Assembly: GCF_024166365.1 (NCBI RefSeq)
Contig: NC_064835.1
Span: 62,228,607-62,292,606 of the forward strand
DNA length: 64,000 bases
Reading direction: 5' to 3'
Source: Elephas maximus indicus
Lineage: Eukaryota > Chordata > Mammalia > Proboscidea > Elephantidae
Below the pieces are notes generated by a model that was given only the letters and a program-made list of their open reading frames with translations, ran no database searches and had not been told where the DNA came from. Made by a program: the position numbers and the translations under genes. Positions within the stretch are counted from its first letter, which is position 1, and each line of letters begins with the position of its first letter. Shown here in pieces: positions 45,640 to 56,694 of this stretch.

Positions 45640-45880
45640 TGAAGCATTTATAACAAAAAACTAAAAATAATATGAATATTTTTAATCCATTGGGAACTGG
45701 TTAAGTAATTCATGAGATAGCCATTCAACGGAATGCTATGTAGCAGTTAAAAAAACGAGGTAAATGTATAGGTACGATCATAGAAAAGCAGTCAAAATAA
45801 AATGTTAAATAAAAAGAGCCAAGTTGTAGAATATGATCCCACAAGGTTGCAAACACATAAAAAAAAAAAAACATCTATAA
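45640..45880 (+). repeat. Old L1 (L1ME-type) 3' fragment
   Basis: 'attcaacggaatgctatgta' and an A-tail at 45859-45871; similar in kind to 8255-8480. Confidence 0.5.
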
Positions 45881-46394
45881 TTGCTATTTTCAGGCAGTAG
45901 AATTCAGGATGACCACACATCCTGGTATGCCTGCGATACTTTCAGTTTATGCCTTTGTCCTGTCATAACTTTTAATTGCAACTCCTTTCACTCTCAAGTA
46001 TTCCAATTTAGATGATAAATTTATATGGTCAGTAAATATTAGGGCTTTCCTTGCTGCTTTAAAAAAATTTGTACCAGTAATTCACAAGGTATGTGCTTCA
46101 ATTTTGGAACCGGGAAAACTACACATCTCAATGTATTAAAAAACAAAACAAACACAAGTAGAGTGTTAGTCTTAAAACAGGGTGGGACACGAGCTTGTGT
46201 CAGACTTCTCACTGGGCCCTGAAGACACTCACTATGCATTTCTGCGCCTTTGTTTACACTGTTCCTTTAGTCTAGACTGTCAACTTCCCATGTTTTTCAC
46301 AGTTCCTGCTCCTTTATATCTACATTCAAACATACCCATTTATGAACACTTCCTCAATCTCCAATCTACTAAAAAGAACTAATCACAGCTTCCT
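45881..46394. other. ALMS1 intron 16, part without recognised feature
   Basis: No repeat family, RNA or coding motif recognised. Confidence 0.4.
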
Positions 46395-46575
46395 CACCCG
46401 TATTCCCACAGTAGTTTGTTCATACCTTCATTACAACCCTTATCCTAAGGCATCTGTCTCCCTAGCTAGATTGGGAGTTTCCTGAGAGTGGGAACCATTC
46501 ATTTATCCACCTGCCTAGTACACAGAAGGGTGCCTTGTACATAGGAAACAATAAATGTGTGTTAAATGAATAAAA
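46395..46575 (+). repeat. L2/MIR-type 3' fragment
   Basis: 'gagtgggaaccattcattta', 'cctgcctagtacacagaagg' and 'caataaatgtgtgttaaatg' form the classic L2/MIR 3' end. Confidence 0.65.
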
Positions 46576-47221
46576 CTCTTTGTTTCATTTACTTTCTTAT
46601 CAACTCAGTATTTATTTAAATTGGGTCCTGAACTCCCAAAGCTCTTGAAATAATTTATATCAGCTCTTGGCATCAAATCCCTCTTTCTACTACTATGTAA
46701 CTACCTGTACCATTTAAAACTCACTCTATTCTTCTTTAACTAGTTCTGTAGGTTTATCTCCATTATCTTCTTTACTCATACTTCTTAAGAAAAGCCTCCT
46801 GGATACCTGATGGTATGGGTTAAAATGCTTTTGTGCTTAGAAATACACCACTTCCAAATTTTACTATGACTGACAATGTCATTTTCATATCTGAATAAAG
46901 AATGCAGACTGGTCCTTGGCAACTTGCTGTTTACAAAGAGCCCATGCTTTACTACTACTGCAAAATTCAGTAGTCTTGTTTCCCAATAAATCAGATGATA
47001 CTGAAGACAACCAGGATGTGTGTTTTTCTTTCTTTCTTTTTTTTTTTTTTTACCTTATGCCCCTATCACTTGATACTTGTCGGGGATGCTGAATACACAC
47101 CCTCCACAAATTTACCTAACTGCCCTATTCCCATCCCTAGCTATAAAGGATAGAAGTATAAATATTCTCTTATGTGTGCATGCCATGATTTTATCATCAA
47201 GGATTAGCAGTGATCTTTATA
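46576..47221. other. ALMS1 intron 16, part without recognised feature
   Basis: Holds a short (TTTC)n/poly-T tract near 47028-47051. No repeat family or gene recognised. Confidence 0.4.
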
Positions 47222-47368
47222 GACAACTCATAGCAACCCTATAGGAGAGAACAGAACTGCCCCATAGGGTTTCCAAGGAGCGGCTTGTGGATTCGAACTG
47301 CCGATCTTTCAGTTAATACTATGCCGCCAGGAATCCACTTGATGGCAACCAGTTTGGTTTTGCTTTAT
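47222..47368. mobile_element. AfroSINE with 5' inversion
   Basis: Left part (to about 47332) is antisense body and head ('catagcaaccctataggaga', 'tgccccatagggtttccaag', 'actatgccgccagg'). The right part (about 47333-47366) is sense tail ('atccacttgatggcaaccag' then 'tttggttttgc'). Together they make one SINE broken at 'ctatgag|t..gaatc'. Similar flanks 'tttatag-acaact' and 'tttatagagacaact' suggest one insertion event. Confidence 0.75.
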
Positions 47369-47369
47369 A

Positions 47370-48445
47370 GAGACAACTGGCTCTCCTACCCAGTTAATAA
47401 CTGAAAAAGAACTATTTTTCAAACCTAAACTAAAAAAAAAAATAGTTTTTTTAAGCTAATTAATTTAGGTAGACACATTAAAATTTTAACAGTTTTACAA
47501 GTAATAATCTTAAACAGTAAATTAAGTGCAACTAATTTATATTGCAAAATTGATCACGAAGTTAAACTGCAAAAGTTAGATGCTACTTGGGTGCTTTCCT
47601 GAGGCTTATTTTATGGCTAAGATGAGTGTCTGAAGTATTTCTAGAGACAAACTAATAGTAGCCAAACTTCAAACACATTACCTCCAGAAGAAAATCCTGA
47701 TTCTACACTTGGATGCTTCCTGGGCCATCTGCGGACACAGGTGGAGTGGCCTTCTATTTAAGCATCTATCTTGAAAAGAACTCTCAATTTCAAAATATCA
47801 ACCCTACTCTCAACTCTAATGGATACAGATATTTTGCATTCCAGGCACTTGCCACTGTCATTTAATACTCATCAAAAGCTTGACTGTGAGAAATAGTACT
47901 CATGGTAAATTGTTTAAACATCTCATTCTTTTCCTCTAGGCCAGTTGTCTCCAAATTTTTTTCACTAAGCAATCCTACTGACAAAGTATTTTTGAGCACA
48001 AATTGCCAAAACAGGTATTTATTTATAAATTGTTACTACTGTACTCATGTATTCTACAACACTAAAATACAAATTTTAAAAGGTTGAGAAAAATGAAATA
48101 CTAATATTTTTCTTTTAACCCTCCGATGGATCATTTTGCAAGCATCCCTCCTTGGACAGCACTCCTACAGGCACTCTAAGTTTTATCCTTGGGTGAAGGC
48201 AACCGTGTGTAGTTGTTGATCGCCCGAGAACTGCCTTTACTGAACTCCTGAAGCTAAGGAATGTCGTAATAGCCTCATGAGGGTCGTTACTGAACCTCCT
48301 GTAAGGCTGGTGTTGAGGACTCTTGTTAAACTTCAGTGCCTTCTCTACAAGGACAGATGAGAGAAACATCTCTTAGGTTTTAGTACCAGAAATATCTGTA
48401 ATGCTTTTGAAAATTTGTTCTGTTTTTATATCACCAACTCACACG
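47370..48445. other. ALMS1 intron 16, part without recognised feature
   Basis: AT-rich; no repeat family, RNA or conserved coding motif recognised. Confidence 0.4.
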
Positions 48446-48615
48446 CAGTTGTGTTGCTAGGTGCCATTGAGTCAATTTCGACTCATAGCAACCTCGTGTG
48501 ACCAAGCAGAACTGCCCCACAGATTTTTCTAGGCTGTGCGCTTTCTGGGGGCAGATCGCCAGGTCTTTCCCCTGTGGAGCCACTGGGTGGGTTCAAACCA
48601 CCAACCTCAGGTAAG
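48446..48615 (-). mobile_element. AfroSINE, long RTE-related subtype
   Basis: Antisense: 'gtgttgctaggtgccattga' tail, 'cagaactgccccacagattt' core, 'tgggggcagatcgccaggtc' middle, 'agccactgggtgggttcaaa' towards the head. Confidence 0.85.
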
Positions 48616-49269
48616 TGATCACAAAATTCTAGCAGCATGAACTGCTGGAAAACACAAAGCAAAATTTGTGGCTCAGTTCTAGCAAGAATATCCGCAAGGT
48701 ATATTTATCTCCCCTTTGGTTCAACTCGTTTTTCCATCACTCACAATTCTTTATTTATTTTTTAAATCATGTTGTAGCTCACTCATGGCTTCATTTGAAT
48801 TTTCTATTATTCCCAGTTCTTCACCTACTTTTTAAAAAATTTTATTGTATAATTTATATATGTATCTGTGTGTATATAAGTGTGTGTCTGTGTTTTAAAA
48901 GTACTTCAAATATCTCTTGAAAGACAGGGAAAAACGAATAAACAAACAAACAAAAAACAAGCAATAAATAGGATAGAATGGAGGTCATGCTAAACTTGAA
49001 GCTCCCCTGTGGCAGAGCTCTACTGTGCAAACTCTGAAGCATCTAGCAGCAAAGCCCTTCATCCAAAGGGTAATTCGAAAGTGGGTGTTGATGAAAAGAA
49101 TGACAACTCACAATGGCGCTGTACTACACTTTCTCACTCTTTTCCAGTTGGTAAGAAATGTTATAGTGAGGAAAGGGCAATTGGCTTCTTTTCACCTGTG
49201 TGCAAAGCTTAACTAAAAAGTCCGTGAAAAAGGCGGTCACACTGCCAGATGGAATTTGTAGCCATGTAC
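48616..49269. other. ALMS1 intron 16, next to exon 16
   Basis: Start of intron 16 after donor gtacat. It includes a TA/TG-rich run at about 48845-48895. No repeat family recognised otherwise. Confidence 0.4.
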
Positions 49270-50432
49270 CTGGATGTTTTTCCTCCCGGTGTGCTCAGCA
49301 GTCACGTGGAAATGACCTGTGTTCACCGCTTTCTTGCTCTGCTTCCACCGCTTCTCAAGGCATCTCCTTTGTTGGCTGGTGACAGTGCTATACAATTTAA
49401 TTCGCCTGGGCGACAAACATACTCTTTCGTGGCCAAAAGCTTGAACCAGTCGGGCAGTGTCAATGGTGGAAATGGAGCTGCTCCTCTCTTGCGTGGCCAC
49501 CTCTTTATCTGTTTGGGTCAGATACTCTGACTCCATAGGAGAAGTGGTGGTGGAAAAGATGTTGGTGGTGGTATCTGTGAACAGCTCACTCTCTGAGGGT
49601 CGAGAATCTGAAGAAGTGTTACTTACAGGATTAAAACCTGCCTGCTTTCTTAGAATATATTTATTAAATTTAATATGCTCAAATTTAATCTGATTGGGCT
49701 CCTCAGCTTGATGAGCAGAAAGTACGTCGGGTTTTTTGAGATCTCCTATGTTTTTGTGGCATTTCTCTAAGCCTTTGTATCTCTTCTTTTTCTGAAGTTT
49801 GTTTTTCTGCTGTTGCTGTCTACTGCTCCACTCCTTAACACCTCGTTCCTCTCTGCTATCATCATGTGTACTTTCTGAGGCCTGGAGACAATGTGTGATG
49901 GGATTCTGAAGAAGTTTAGCCAAACGATCAAGTCGCTCCACCAAGGACAGTTCTTTCCTGTCACCAAACTCAGGAGGTTTCTGTTGTCTCTGTCGCTCCT
50001 GATACCTGTTCCAGAGTTCATTCAAACTCACTGTGCCCTGAGTTGTTGGCTCTGGGCTGGCCTTATGGTCCCTTTTTACATCATTTATTTGTCTGTTACA
50101 TTTTAGGTGATCTCTAGCCTGACTTTTAGTTGTATGCATCACGTCTTTATTTTCCAAATTCACATTGATACGAAGGCTCTCTATTCTGGTATAATCCATC
50201 TTAGTCTTGTCCACAGTTGGATAAGGAGGAGAAAGACAAGAGAGTTCTTTATGTTTGTCTGGGTGATGCTGAAAGACATCTTTCCAAGAATGCCTCATAA
50301 AAACACCCCTTCCCAAGGATTCATGGCAAAAATCTTGCTCATTTGGTAGGTGCACTGGATGATGAAAGTAAAACTGGGCTGACCTGAAGACAGAATGGGT
50401 AGTATTTTCAAATTCTGAATGACATCTGGATT
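49270..50432 (-). CDS. ALMS1: ALMS1 large coding exon (exon 16 by human numbering)
   Basis: This 1163-nt exon is the longest real open frame in the window. The acceptor ctccttttag (AG at 50433-50434) follows a long poly-T tract and the donor is gtacat from 49269. It starts in phase 2 (ESRCHSEFEN...) and ends in phase 0 after ...RKNIQ. Recognisable ALMS1 blocks are TVSLNELWNRYQERQRQQ, KELSLVERLDRLAKLLQNPI (a leucine-rich amphipathic stretch) and STIDTARLVQAFGHERVCLS. The K/Q-rich segment between them looks disordered. Human exon 16, a known hotspot for Alstrom truncating variants, is of similar size. The apparent frame upstream of 50432 is intron read-through of the poly-T tract and not protein. 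Confidence 0.97.
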
Positions 50433-51419
50433 CTAAAAGGAGAAAAAAAAAAAAAAACTTTTTAAGATCTTTCAAACATGTTTGCATTCCCTTTAGAAAT
50501 ACTACTCATACTTGGTTCCTCAGCAACAGAACAAAAGGTGAAGGAAAGCACAGCTTATAGACACTTCCAGAGAATTCGTGGCCTGCACAAATGTTTCATG
50601 CCCGTGCTCGACAGCTAGAAAGCATGGTAAAAGTTTGAGGGATTCTGGGTCAAAAGACCTGGATTCTGGGCAGGACTCTGTCCCTGACTGGCTCTGTGAC
50701 CTCAAAGAAGGCACCTCATAAAAGCAGCTACTCTGTGGTCGCTGTCTGCTCTGTGCATACTATGAGATGTGCTCTATATCCGTTTTTTTCTTTTCTTAAT
50801 TTAATCCTGGTGAAACTGAGGAATAGTTATTGTCAACTGCATTTGTGGCTAAGAAACCCTGAGACCATTTTCATCAGCAGCAATTAAGTAAAAAAAAAAA
50901 AAAAAAAAAATTAAGTAGATGGGATTAAAAACCAAACAACTCTTTATATGTTTAAGAGCCTTTTAAAATTCCTTTTCTGTAAACCATCTTCATTTTTGGA
51001 CAGTCATTACTCTACACCAAAAGGGCATTTTTAGATGTAGTAACATCTTATAATTATCTAATTGTAGACTCTAATATGGGATCAATACACTTTTTGGAGT
51101 TCCACGTCACGTGCAGAAACATATGACATAGACATGCAATAAAATGCCACTTATAACTATGGAATCCTTTTCACAGAACACTGCAGGTTATTGGTAACCA
51201 GAGTTTTCATTCAATCCTCTGGGACTTTCTATGGTAATTGCTTCGGAGTACAGTGGGATACATAGGATCAGCTTGCTCTGTTCCCCAAAGTACATAAGAC
51301 TCTATACAATTTTATAATTATCTAGCGACATTTAAAAATTGGAAGGTTTTGGGCAGCTTTACCCAAGTACTTGAGATGGCAGCTACTGTATTAAATAAAT
51401 AAATACAAACAAATATGTA
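50433..51419. other. ALMS1 intron 15, next to exon 16
   Basis: Poly-T (minus strand) tract before the exon 16 acceptor and an A-run at 50890-50910. No repeat family or RNA recognised. Confidence 0.4.
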
Positions 51420-51600
51420 ATTACAAAATTGTGTTAAGGGCTATGAAGGGCAAAACCAAAATGCCGTGAGAATAGTAGTTGGAGAAGGTCTCTCTGAGGC
51501 TGAAATGTGAAGTAAAAACGAGAGCTAAACCAGAAAGACGGCAGGTGAAGAGCATTCAGGGAAGCGGGATCATCATGTGTGAAGGCCCTGTGGCAATCCC
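51420..51600 (+). repeat. L2-like LINE fragment
   Basis: 'gaaggtctctctgaggctga', 'gaagagcattcagggaagcg' and 'gtgtgaaggccctgtgg' match the familiar L2 block order. Confidence 0.6.
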
Positions 51601-52229
51601 ACCACCTCTGCAATCCACCTGCATCTACTCCCTTTTCAGATACAGGGGCATAGCTGCCCCTCCTCCTTCCTTTAAAGGACAGTCTCCACTGGTGCTCAGG
51701 AGCCCAACTCAGCTTCCTTTCAAGGTCGTGGTTCCTTTCCCTTTCATCTCTCTCTTACATCTTCAGCCTCTCCCTCTTTATTGGACAATTTCTAATAGCT
51801 TTCAAGCTACTGTCTTTAAAGCCTACTATCATCCTGCAATAACTTGTATCAGTTGTCTCATATTTCACCAGTACTTTTTTTTGTTGAGTTTCCAGTTGCC
51901 TTTTTATTTCTTGTGTGATTTACTTTTATCACATCTTCAATTTTTTCAAAAGTTTCAGTCACACCAGCTGTCTGGAAGAAATCCCTGTTTTATTCCTGGA
52001 GTCCTCTAACCTTCTGCCCCAATCTGAATGTGCTGTACTCTAAACTTGATGCAGAGCTGTCATACTGAGTCTTGCCTTCACCACTCTACTTTGGTTAGAC
52101 TCACTGTTTTCTGGATCCTATGTTTTTCTTTTTTGGATTTTTACCTTCATTCACTGGAGCATATCTCCTGAATGACACATTTCCAATGACACAGTACACA
52201 TTTCCAAGAATGACTATTTTGCCCTCATA
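51601..52229. other. ALMS1 intron 15, part without recognised feature
   Basis: Pyrimidine-rich DNA; the 176-codon frame over 51479-52009 includes L2 sequence and shows no family motif. Confidence 0.4.
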
Positions 52230-52820
52230 CTTATTTGTATTGCATATTTCACTGGGTATAGCTTCAAAATTACTGCTAAGAAATTTAAAGATCTTGGTCT
52301 ACTCTTTTCTAGCATCTACTATTGCTGATGAGATGCTTGATGCAAATTTCCTTATAAATGATCTCCATTTTCTTGTTGGAAGACCTTTTATTCATAATAA
52401 TGTGACCCCCCCCCCCATTTATTCTGCAGAGCATTCAGTATCCATAAACACTGTCATCAAGTCGACAGACTCGTAGCAACCCTGTGGGACAGAGCAGAAC
52501 TGTCCCATGGGGTTTCCAAGGCTATAAATCTTCACAGAAGCAGACTACCACATCCTTCTTCTGTGGAGCCACTGGGTGGGTTCAAACCACTGATCTTTTG
52601 GTTAGCAGCCAGGATTCACATCTCTTTTTAGGGCTAGAAAATTATCTGGTATTATTTCTTTGATAATTTCTTCTCTTTCATCTTCTCTATTTTCTTTTTC
52701 TGATACTCCTCTTAGAAAAATGCTGGATCTCCTAAAATGGTTCTCTGTATTACTTTTTATTTTTCTTGTCTCTTGGTCATTTTATTCTATGATCTGGGTT
52801 ATTTTCTTTATTTTATCTTC
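52230..52820 (-). repeat. Old L1 sequence, antisense, split by a SINE
   Basis: 'tattatttctttgataattt', 'cttctctttcatcttctcta' and 'gctggatctcctaaaatggt' are typical T-rich reverse-complement L1 sequence; interrupted at 52444-52617. Confidence 0.5.
52444..52617 (-). mobile_element. AfroSINE, long subtype
   Basis: Antisense: 'gtcgacagactcgtagcaac' tail, 'actgtcccatggggtttcca' core, 'tcttcacagaagcagactac' middle, 'ttttggttagcagccagg' head. Preceded by a C-run at 52408-52416. Confidence 0.88.
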
Positions 52821-53091
52821 ACTCATCTACAACAAAATATACATTCTTTTCCATGCACATGTAACACTCTCTAGGATAGATCATATGCTAGGCCATATAA
52901 CAAACTTCAATAAGTTTAAAGACTGAAATCATGCGAAGTATGTTCTCCAGCTACAATGGAATGAAATTACAAATCAACAGCAGAAAAAAAAATTGGAAAA
53001 CTCATAAATATGTGGAAATTAAATAACACACTCCTAAAGAGCAAAAAAGTAAAAAAATAAATAAAATTTTTTTTTTTTTTTAAAGAGCCTC

Positions 53092-53243
53092 AGAAGCCCT
53101 GGTGGACAGTTAAGAGCTATTCTGCTAACCAAAAGAATGGCAGTTCAAGTCTACCAGCCACTCCTTGGAAACTTTATGGGGCAGTTCTACTCTGCCCTAT
53201 AGGGTCGCTATGAGTTGGAATCGACTTGATGGCAACAGTTTAA
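53092..53243 (+). mobile_element. AfroSINE in L1
   Basis: 'cagaagccctggtggacagt' head, 'ctttatggggcagttctact' core, 'atcgacttgatggcaacagt' tail; slightly shortened head. Confidence 0.9.
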
Positions 53244-54027
53244 ACAGCCAACGGGTAAAAGTGGAAATCTCAAAATACACTGAGGTGAGTGAAAATGAAG
53301 ACACAATACCAAAACTTATGGGATACAGAAAAAACAGCTTAGAGAATTTATTGCTGTAAGAATGAGGAAAGATCTCAATAACCTAGCTTTCTACCTTAAG
53401 GGTGTGTGAAATGAACAAACTAAATCTAAAACAAGCAGAAAGAAGGAAATAACAATTACAATGAAATTAATGAAATAAAGAATATAAAAGCAATAGAAAA
53501 AAATCAATAAAGCCAAAAGTTGTTATTTTGAAAAAAATCAACAAAAGTGACAAACCTTTGGCTAGGCTGACCAAGAAAAAAAAAGAAAGACTCAAATTGC
53601 TAGAATCAGAAATGAAACAGAAAACATTACTACTGACCTTACAGAAATAAAAAGGATTATAAGAAAATAACAATTAACAACTGGATGCCAACAAATTAGG
53701 TAACTTAGAAGAAATGAACAAATTCCTAGAAAGACACAAACTACTGAAACTGACTCAAGAAAAAACAGAAAATCTGAATAGGCTATAACAAATGAAGACA
53801 TTGAATTAGTAATAAAAAAACTACCCACAAAGAAAATCCCAAACCCAGGTGGCTTCACTACTGAATTCTACCAAACATTTAAAAGAAAATACCAATTATA
53901 CATAAACTCTTCCAAAAACTAGGAGGGAACACTTGCAAAGTCACTTTATGAGGCCAGCATTACCCTGACACCAAAACCAGGCAAGGACACCACAAGAAAA
54001 GAAAATTACAGACCAGTAGCTCTAATG

Positions 54028-54230
54028 AAAGGAGCCCTAGCGGTGCAATGGTTAAGCACTTGGCCACAAACTGAAAGGTTGGCAGTTCTAACCCACCAGT
54101 TGCTCCACATGAGAAAAAACCTAGCAATCTGCTTCCATACAGATTACAGCCTAGGAAACCCTATGGGGGCAATTCTACTTTGTCCTATAGGGTTTCTATG
54201 AGTCACAATTAACTCCATGGCCCACAACAA
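54028..54230 (+). mobile_element. AfroSINE, long subtype, in L1
   Basis: 'ggagccctagcggtgcaatg' head, 'tctgcttccatacagattac' middle, 'ctatgagtcacaattaactc' tail. Confidence 0.88.
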
Positions 54231-54559
54231 TCTCTGATGAAGATGGTTGCAAAAATCCTCATAAAAACACTACCAAACTGAATCCAGCAGCGTATGAAAA
54301 GGCTTATACACCATAAGCAAGTAGAATTTATCCCAAGAATGTAAAGTTGATTCAACATCCGAAAATCATTTAATGTAATACATCACAATATCAATAAAAT
54401 AAAAACTCAAAATCACATGGTGATCTCAATAGACGCAGAAAAAGCATCTGACAAAATCTAACACCCTTTCCTGATAAAAACACCCAAGAAACTGGGAATA
54501 GATGGAAACTTCCTCAACATGACACAGGCAGTCCCCGAAAAATGCACAGCTAACATCAT

Positions 54560-54754
54560 AAGGAGCCACAGTGGCACAGCAGTTAAGCATTTGGCTGCTA
54601 ACTGAAGGTTGACAGTTCAAATTCATCAGCCACTTTGAGGCAGAAAGATGTGGCAGTCTGTGTCCATAAACATTACAGCCTTGGAAACCCTATGGGGCAG
54701 TTCTTCTGTCCTACAGGGTTACTACGAGTTGCAATCAAGTTGACGGCAATGGGT
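54560..54754 (+). mobile_element. AfroSINE, long subtype, in L1
   Basis: 'aggagccacagtggcacagc' head, 'gtctgtgtccataaacatta' middle, 'tgacggcaatggg' tail; short 'atcata' flanks suggest its target duplication. Confidence 0.88.
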
Positions 54755-54929
54755 AAAATCATAATGAGTGGTGAAAGACTATAAGTTTTCCCCTCAAGAT
54801 AAAGAACAAAGCAAGAGATCCACTCACACCATATCTGTTCAGAATTGTACTGAATGTTCTAGCCAGGGCAGTTGGGCAAGAAAAAGAAATAAAAGAGATC
54901 CTGATTGGAAAAATCAATTGTATTTCTAT

Positions 54930-54982
54930 AAAAAAAAAAAAAATACATATATAGTATTTTTTTTTTTTTTTTTTTTTTTTAT
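54930..54982. repeat. A-run/T-run palindromic tract
   Basis: A run of 13 A, then 'tacatatatagta', then a run of more than 20 T. It can fold back on itself and is prone to length change or assembly error. Confidence 0.8.
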
Positions 54983-55670
54983 ATACTAGCAATAAACAAC
55001 CCAAAATGAAATTAAGAAAACAATTCTACTTACATTAGCATAAAAATAAATAGGAATAAATTTAACGAAGTACAAAACTTATACTCTGAAAGCTACAACA
55101 CACTGTTGAAAGAAATTAAAAAGTGAATGAATAAATGAATGGAACAATACCTATGTTCATGAATCAGAAGACTCAATATTGTGAAGATGGCAATAGTTCC
55201 CAAACTGATCTACAAATTCAACAAAATCCCAAACAGATTCCCAGCTGAGTTTTTGGTAGAAATTGCCAAGTTGATTCTAAAATTCATATGCAATTGCAAG
55301 GGACTCAGAGTAGTCAAAACAATCTTGAAAACGAACAAAGTCTGAGGACACACACTTTCCAATTTCAAAGCTTACGACAAAGCAACAGTAATCAAGGCAG
55401 TGTGGTACTGGAACAAGGATACAGAATGTAGATCAATGAAACAATTCAGAGTCCACAAATAAACCCATACACCCAGATAAAATGATTTCTGAGAAGGATG
55501 TCAAGAAAATTCAGTAATAAAAAGACAAACCACCCAATTAGAAATGGGCAAAGGATCTGAATAGACATTTCTTCAAGGAAGATATATAAATGACCAATTA
55601 AAAAACGTGAAAAGGTGCTTAACATCATTAGTCATCAGAGAAATGCAAATCAAAACCACTAGCTAAATAA

Positions 55671-55967
55671 TAAACTGGCTTACAAAATAAAGAATATCAC
55701 CTGTGAGTACTGTACTCTTTTAAAAAAATCATCTATGTGAGACCATACAGTCAACAACTACTTTAAAACAAAGATGAAGAGGTAAGGTGGCAGGCAAACT
55801 AGATTACTGGAAACAAGAACAACCAGAATAGAAATAATGAGAATGTTTTTGGATTGTGAAGAATGTAACCAATGTCACTGAACAATTTGTGCAGAAATTG
55901 TTGAGAGGGAACCTAATCTGCTATGTAAACTTGCACCGAAAACACAATAAAATATTATTAAAAAACA
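55671..55967 (+). mobile_element. 5'-truncated afrotherian L1 3' end inserted in an older L1
   Basis: 'gaatgtaaccaatgtcactg', 'atttgtgcagaaattgttga', 'acctaatctgctatgtaaac' and AATAAA plus A-tail. It breaks the older L1 between 'atcaaaaccacta' and 'aactacattgagatgccacc', with the short flank 'aaaac.ac' repeated. Confidence 0.75.
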
Positions 55968-56690
55968 AAAAACTACATTGAGATGCCACCCCAGACCAAC
56001 TAGGATCCCTAGAATCAAAATGGCAGATCATGTTGGTGAGGATGTGGAGAAACCGGAACCCACATACTACTGGTGGTAATGCATAATCACACAAATGCTG
56101 GGGAAAACAGTCTGCCAGTTCCTCAAACGATTAAACAGGGTTACCATATGCACCAGCAATTCTACTCCTAGGAATACACCAAAGAGAAATGAAAACATAT
56201 GTTCACACATAAACTTATACATGAATATTTATAACAGCATTATTCATAATAGCCAAAAACTAAAAACAATTCAACAGTCCAACAACTGATGAGTAGACAA
56301 GATGTGGTTTTATGGAATATTATTCAGCCATAAAAAGCAATGAAGTATGACACGTGCTATAACTTGGATGAACCTTGAAAATACCATGCTAAGTGAAAAA
56401 AGCCAGTCACAAAGGTTTACATATTATACAGTTCCATTCATATTAAAGTCCACAATAGGGAACTCTATAAAGTAGACTATTGATCGCTTAGGGTTTGGGG
56501 AGGTTGAGGGTAAAGAGAGGTAATAGCTAAAGGGTATGGGTTTCTTTATAAGGTAATGAAAATTTTCTTAAATTGACTGTGGCAATGGGTGCACATATCT
56601 GTGAATAAACTAAAAAATTACCTTAAATGGGTGGATTTTATGGTATGTGAATTATACTTACATAAAGCTGTCTAAAAAAATATCCTATGT
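55968..56690 (+). repeat. LINE-1 3' end (continuation of the copy from 52830)
   Basis: Continues the older L1 in order: 'gtggagaaaccggaacccac', 'atatgcaccagcaattctac', 'attcagccataaaaagcaat', 'ttttatggtatgtgaattat'. Confidence 0.8.
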
Positions 56691-56694
56691 ACAC

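Larger units (their letters stand above)
42216..45640 (+). repeat. Decayed LINE-1 sequence carrying four SINEs
   Basis: Looks like an L1 5'/ORF1 region (43240-44300, 'gaacctcaggagaaaagaga', 'gaatatagccagagaaatca') and an L1 3' end (45095-45640, 'taccatatgacccaacaatt', 'tgttcacagcactattcaca'). Most of ORF2 is missing, so it may be two copies or one with a large deletion. Confidence 0.55.
52830..55670 (+). repeat. Decayed LINE-1 ORF2, sense, with three SINEs
   Basis: Endonuclease-region DNA near 52840-52920 ('gatagatcatatgctaggcc') through RT-region DNA ('agcagcgtatgaaaaggctt' at 54288, 'agacgcagaaaaagcatctg' at 54432) to late ORF2 ('aaatgcaaatcaaaaccact' at 55642). SINEs sit at 53092, 54028 and 54560. 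All frames are broken. Confidence 0.75.

Noticed and set aside
49767..50021. 84-codon second minus-strand frame in ALMS1 exon 16
   Set aside because: It overlaps the 387-codon ALMS1 reading in another frame.
51479..52009. 176-codon plus-strand frame as a gene
   Set aside because: It begins inside an L2 fragment, has low-complexity pyrimidine-rich composition and shows no splice or family signal.
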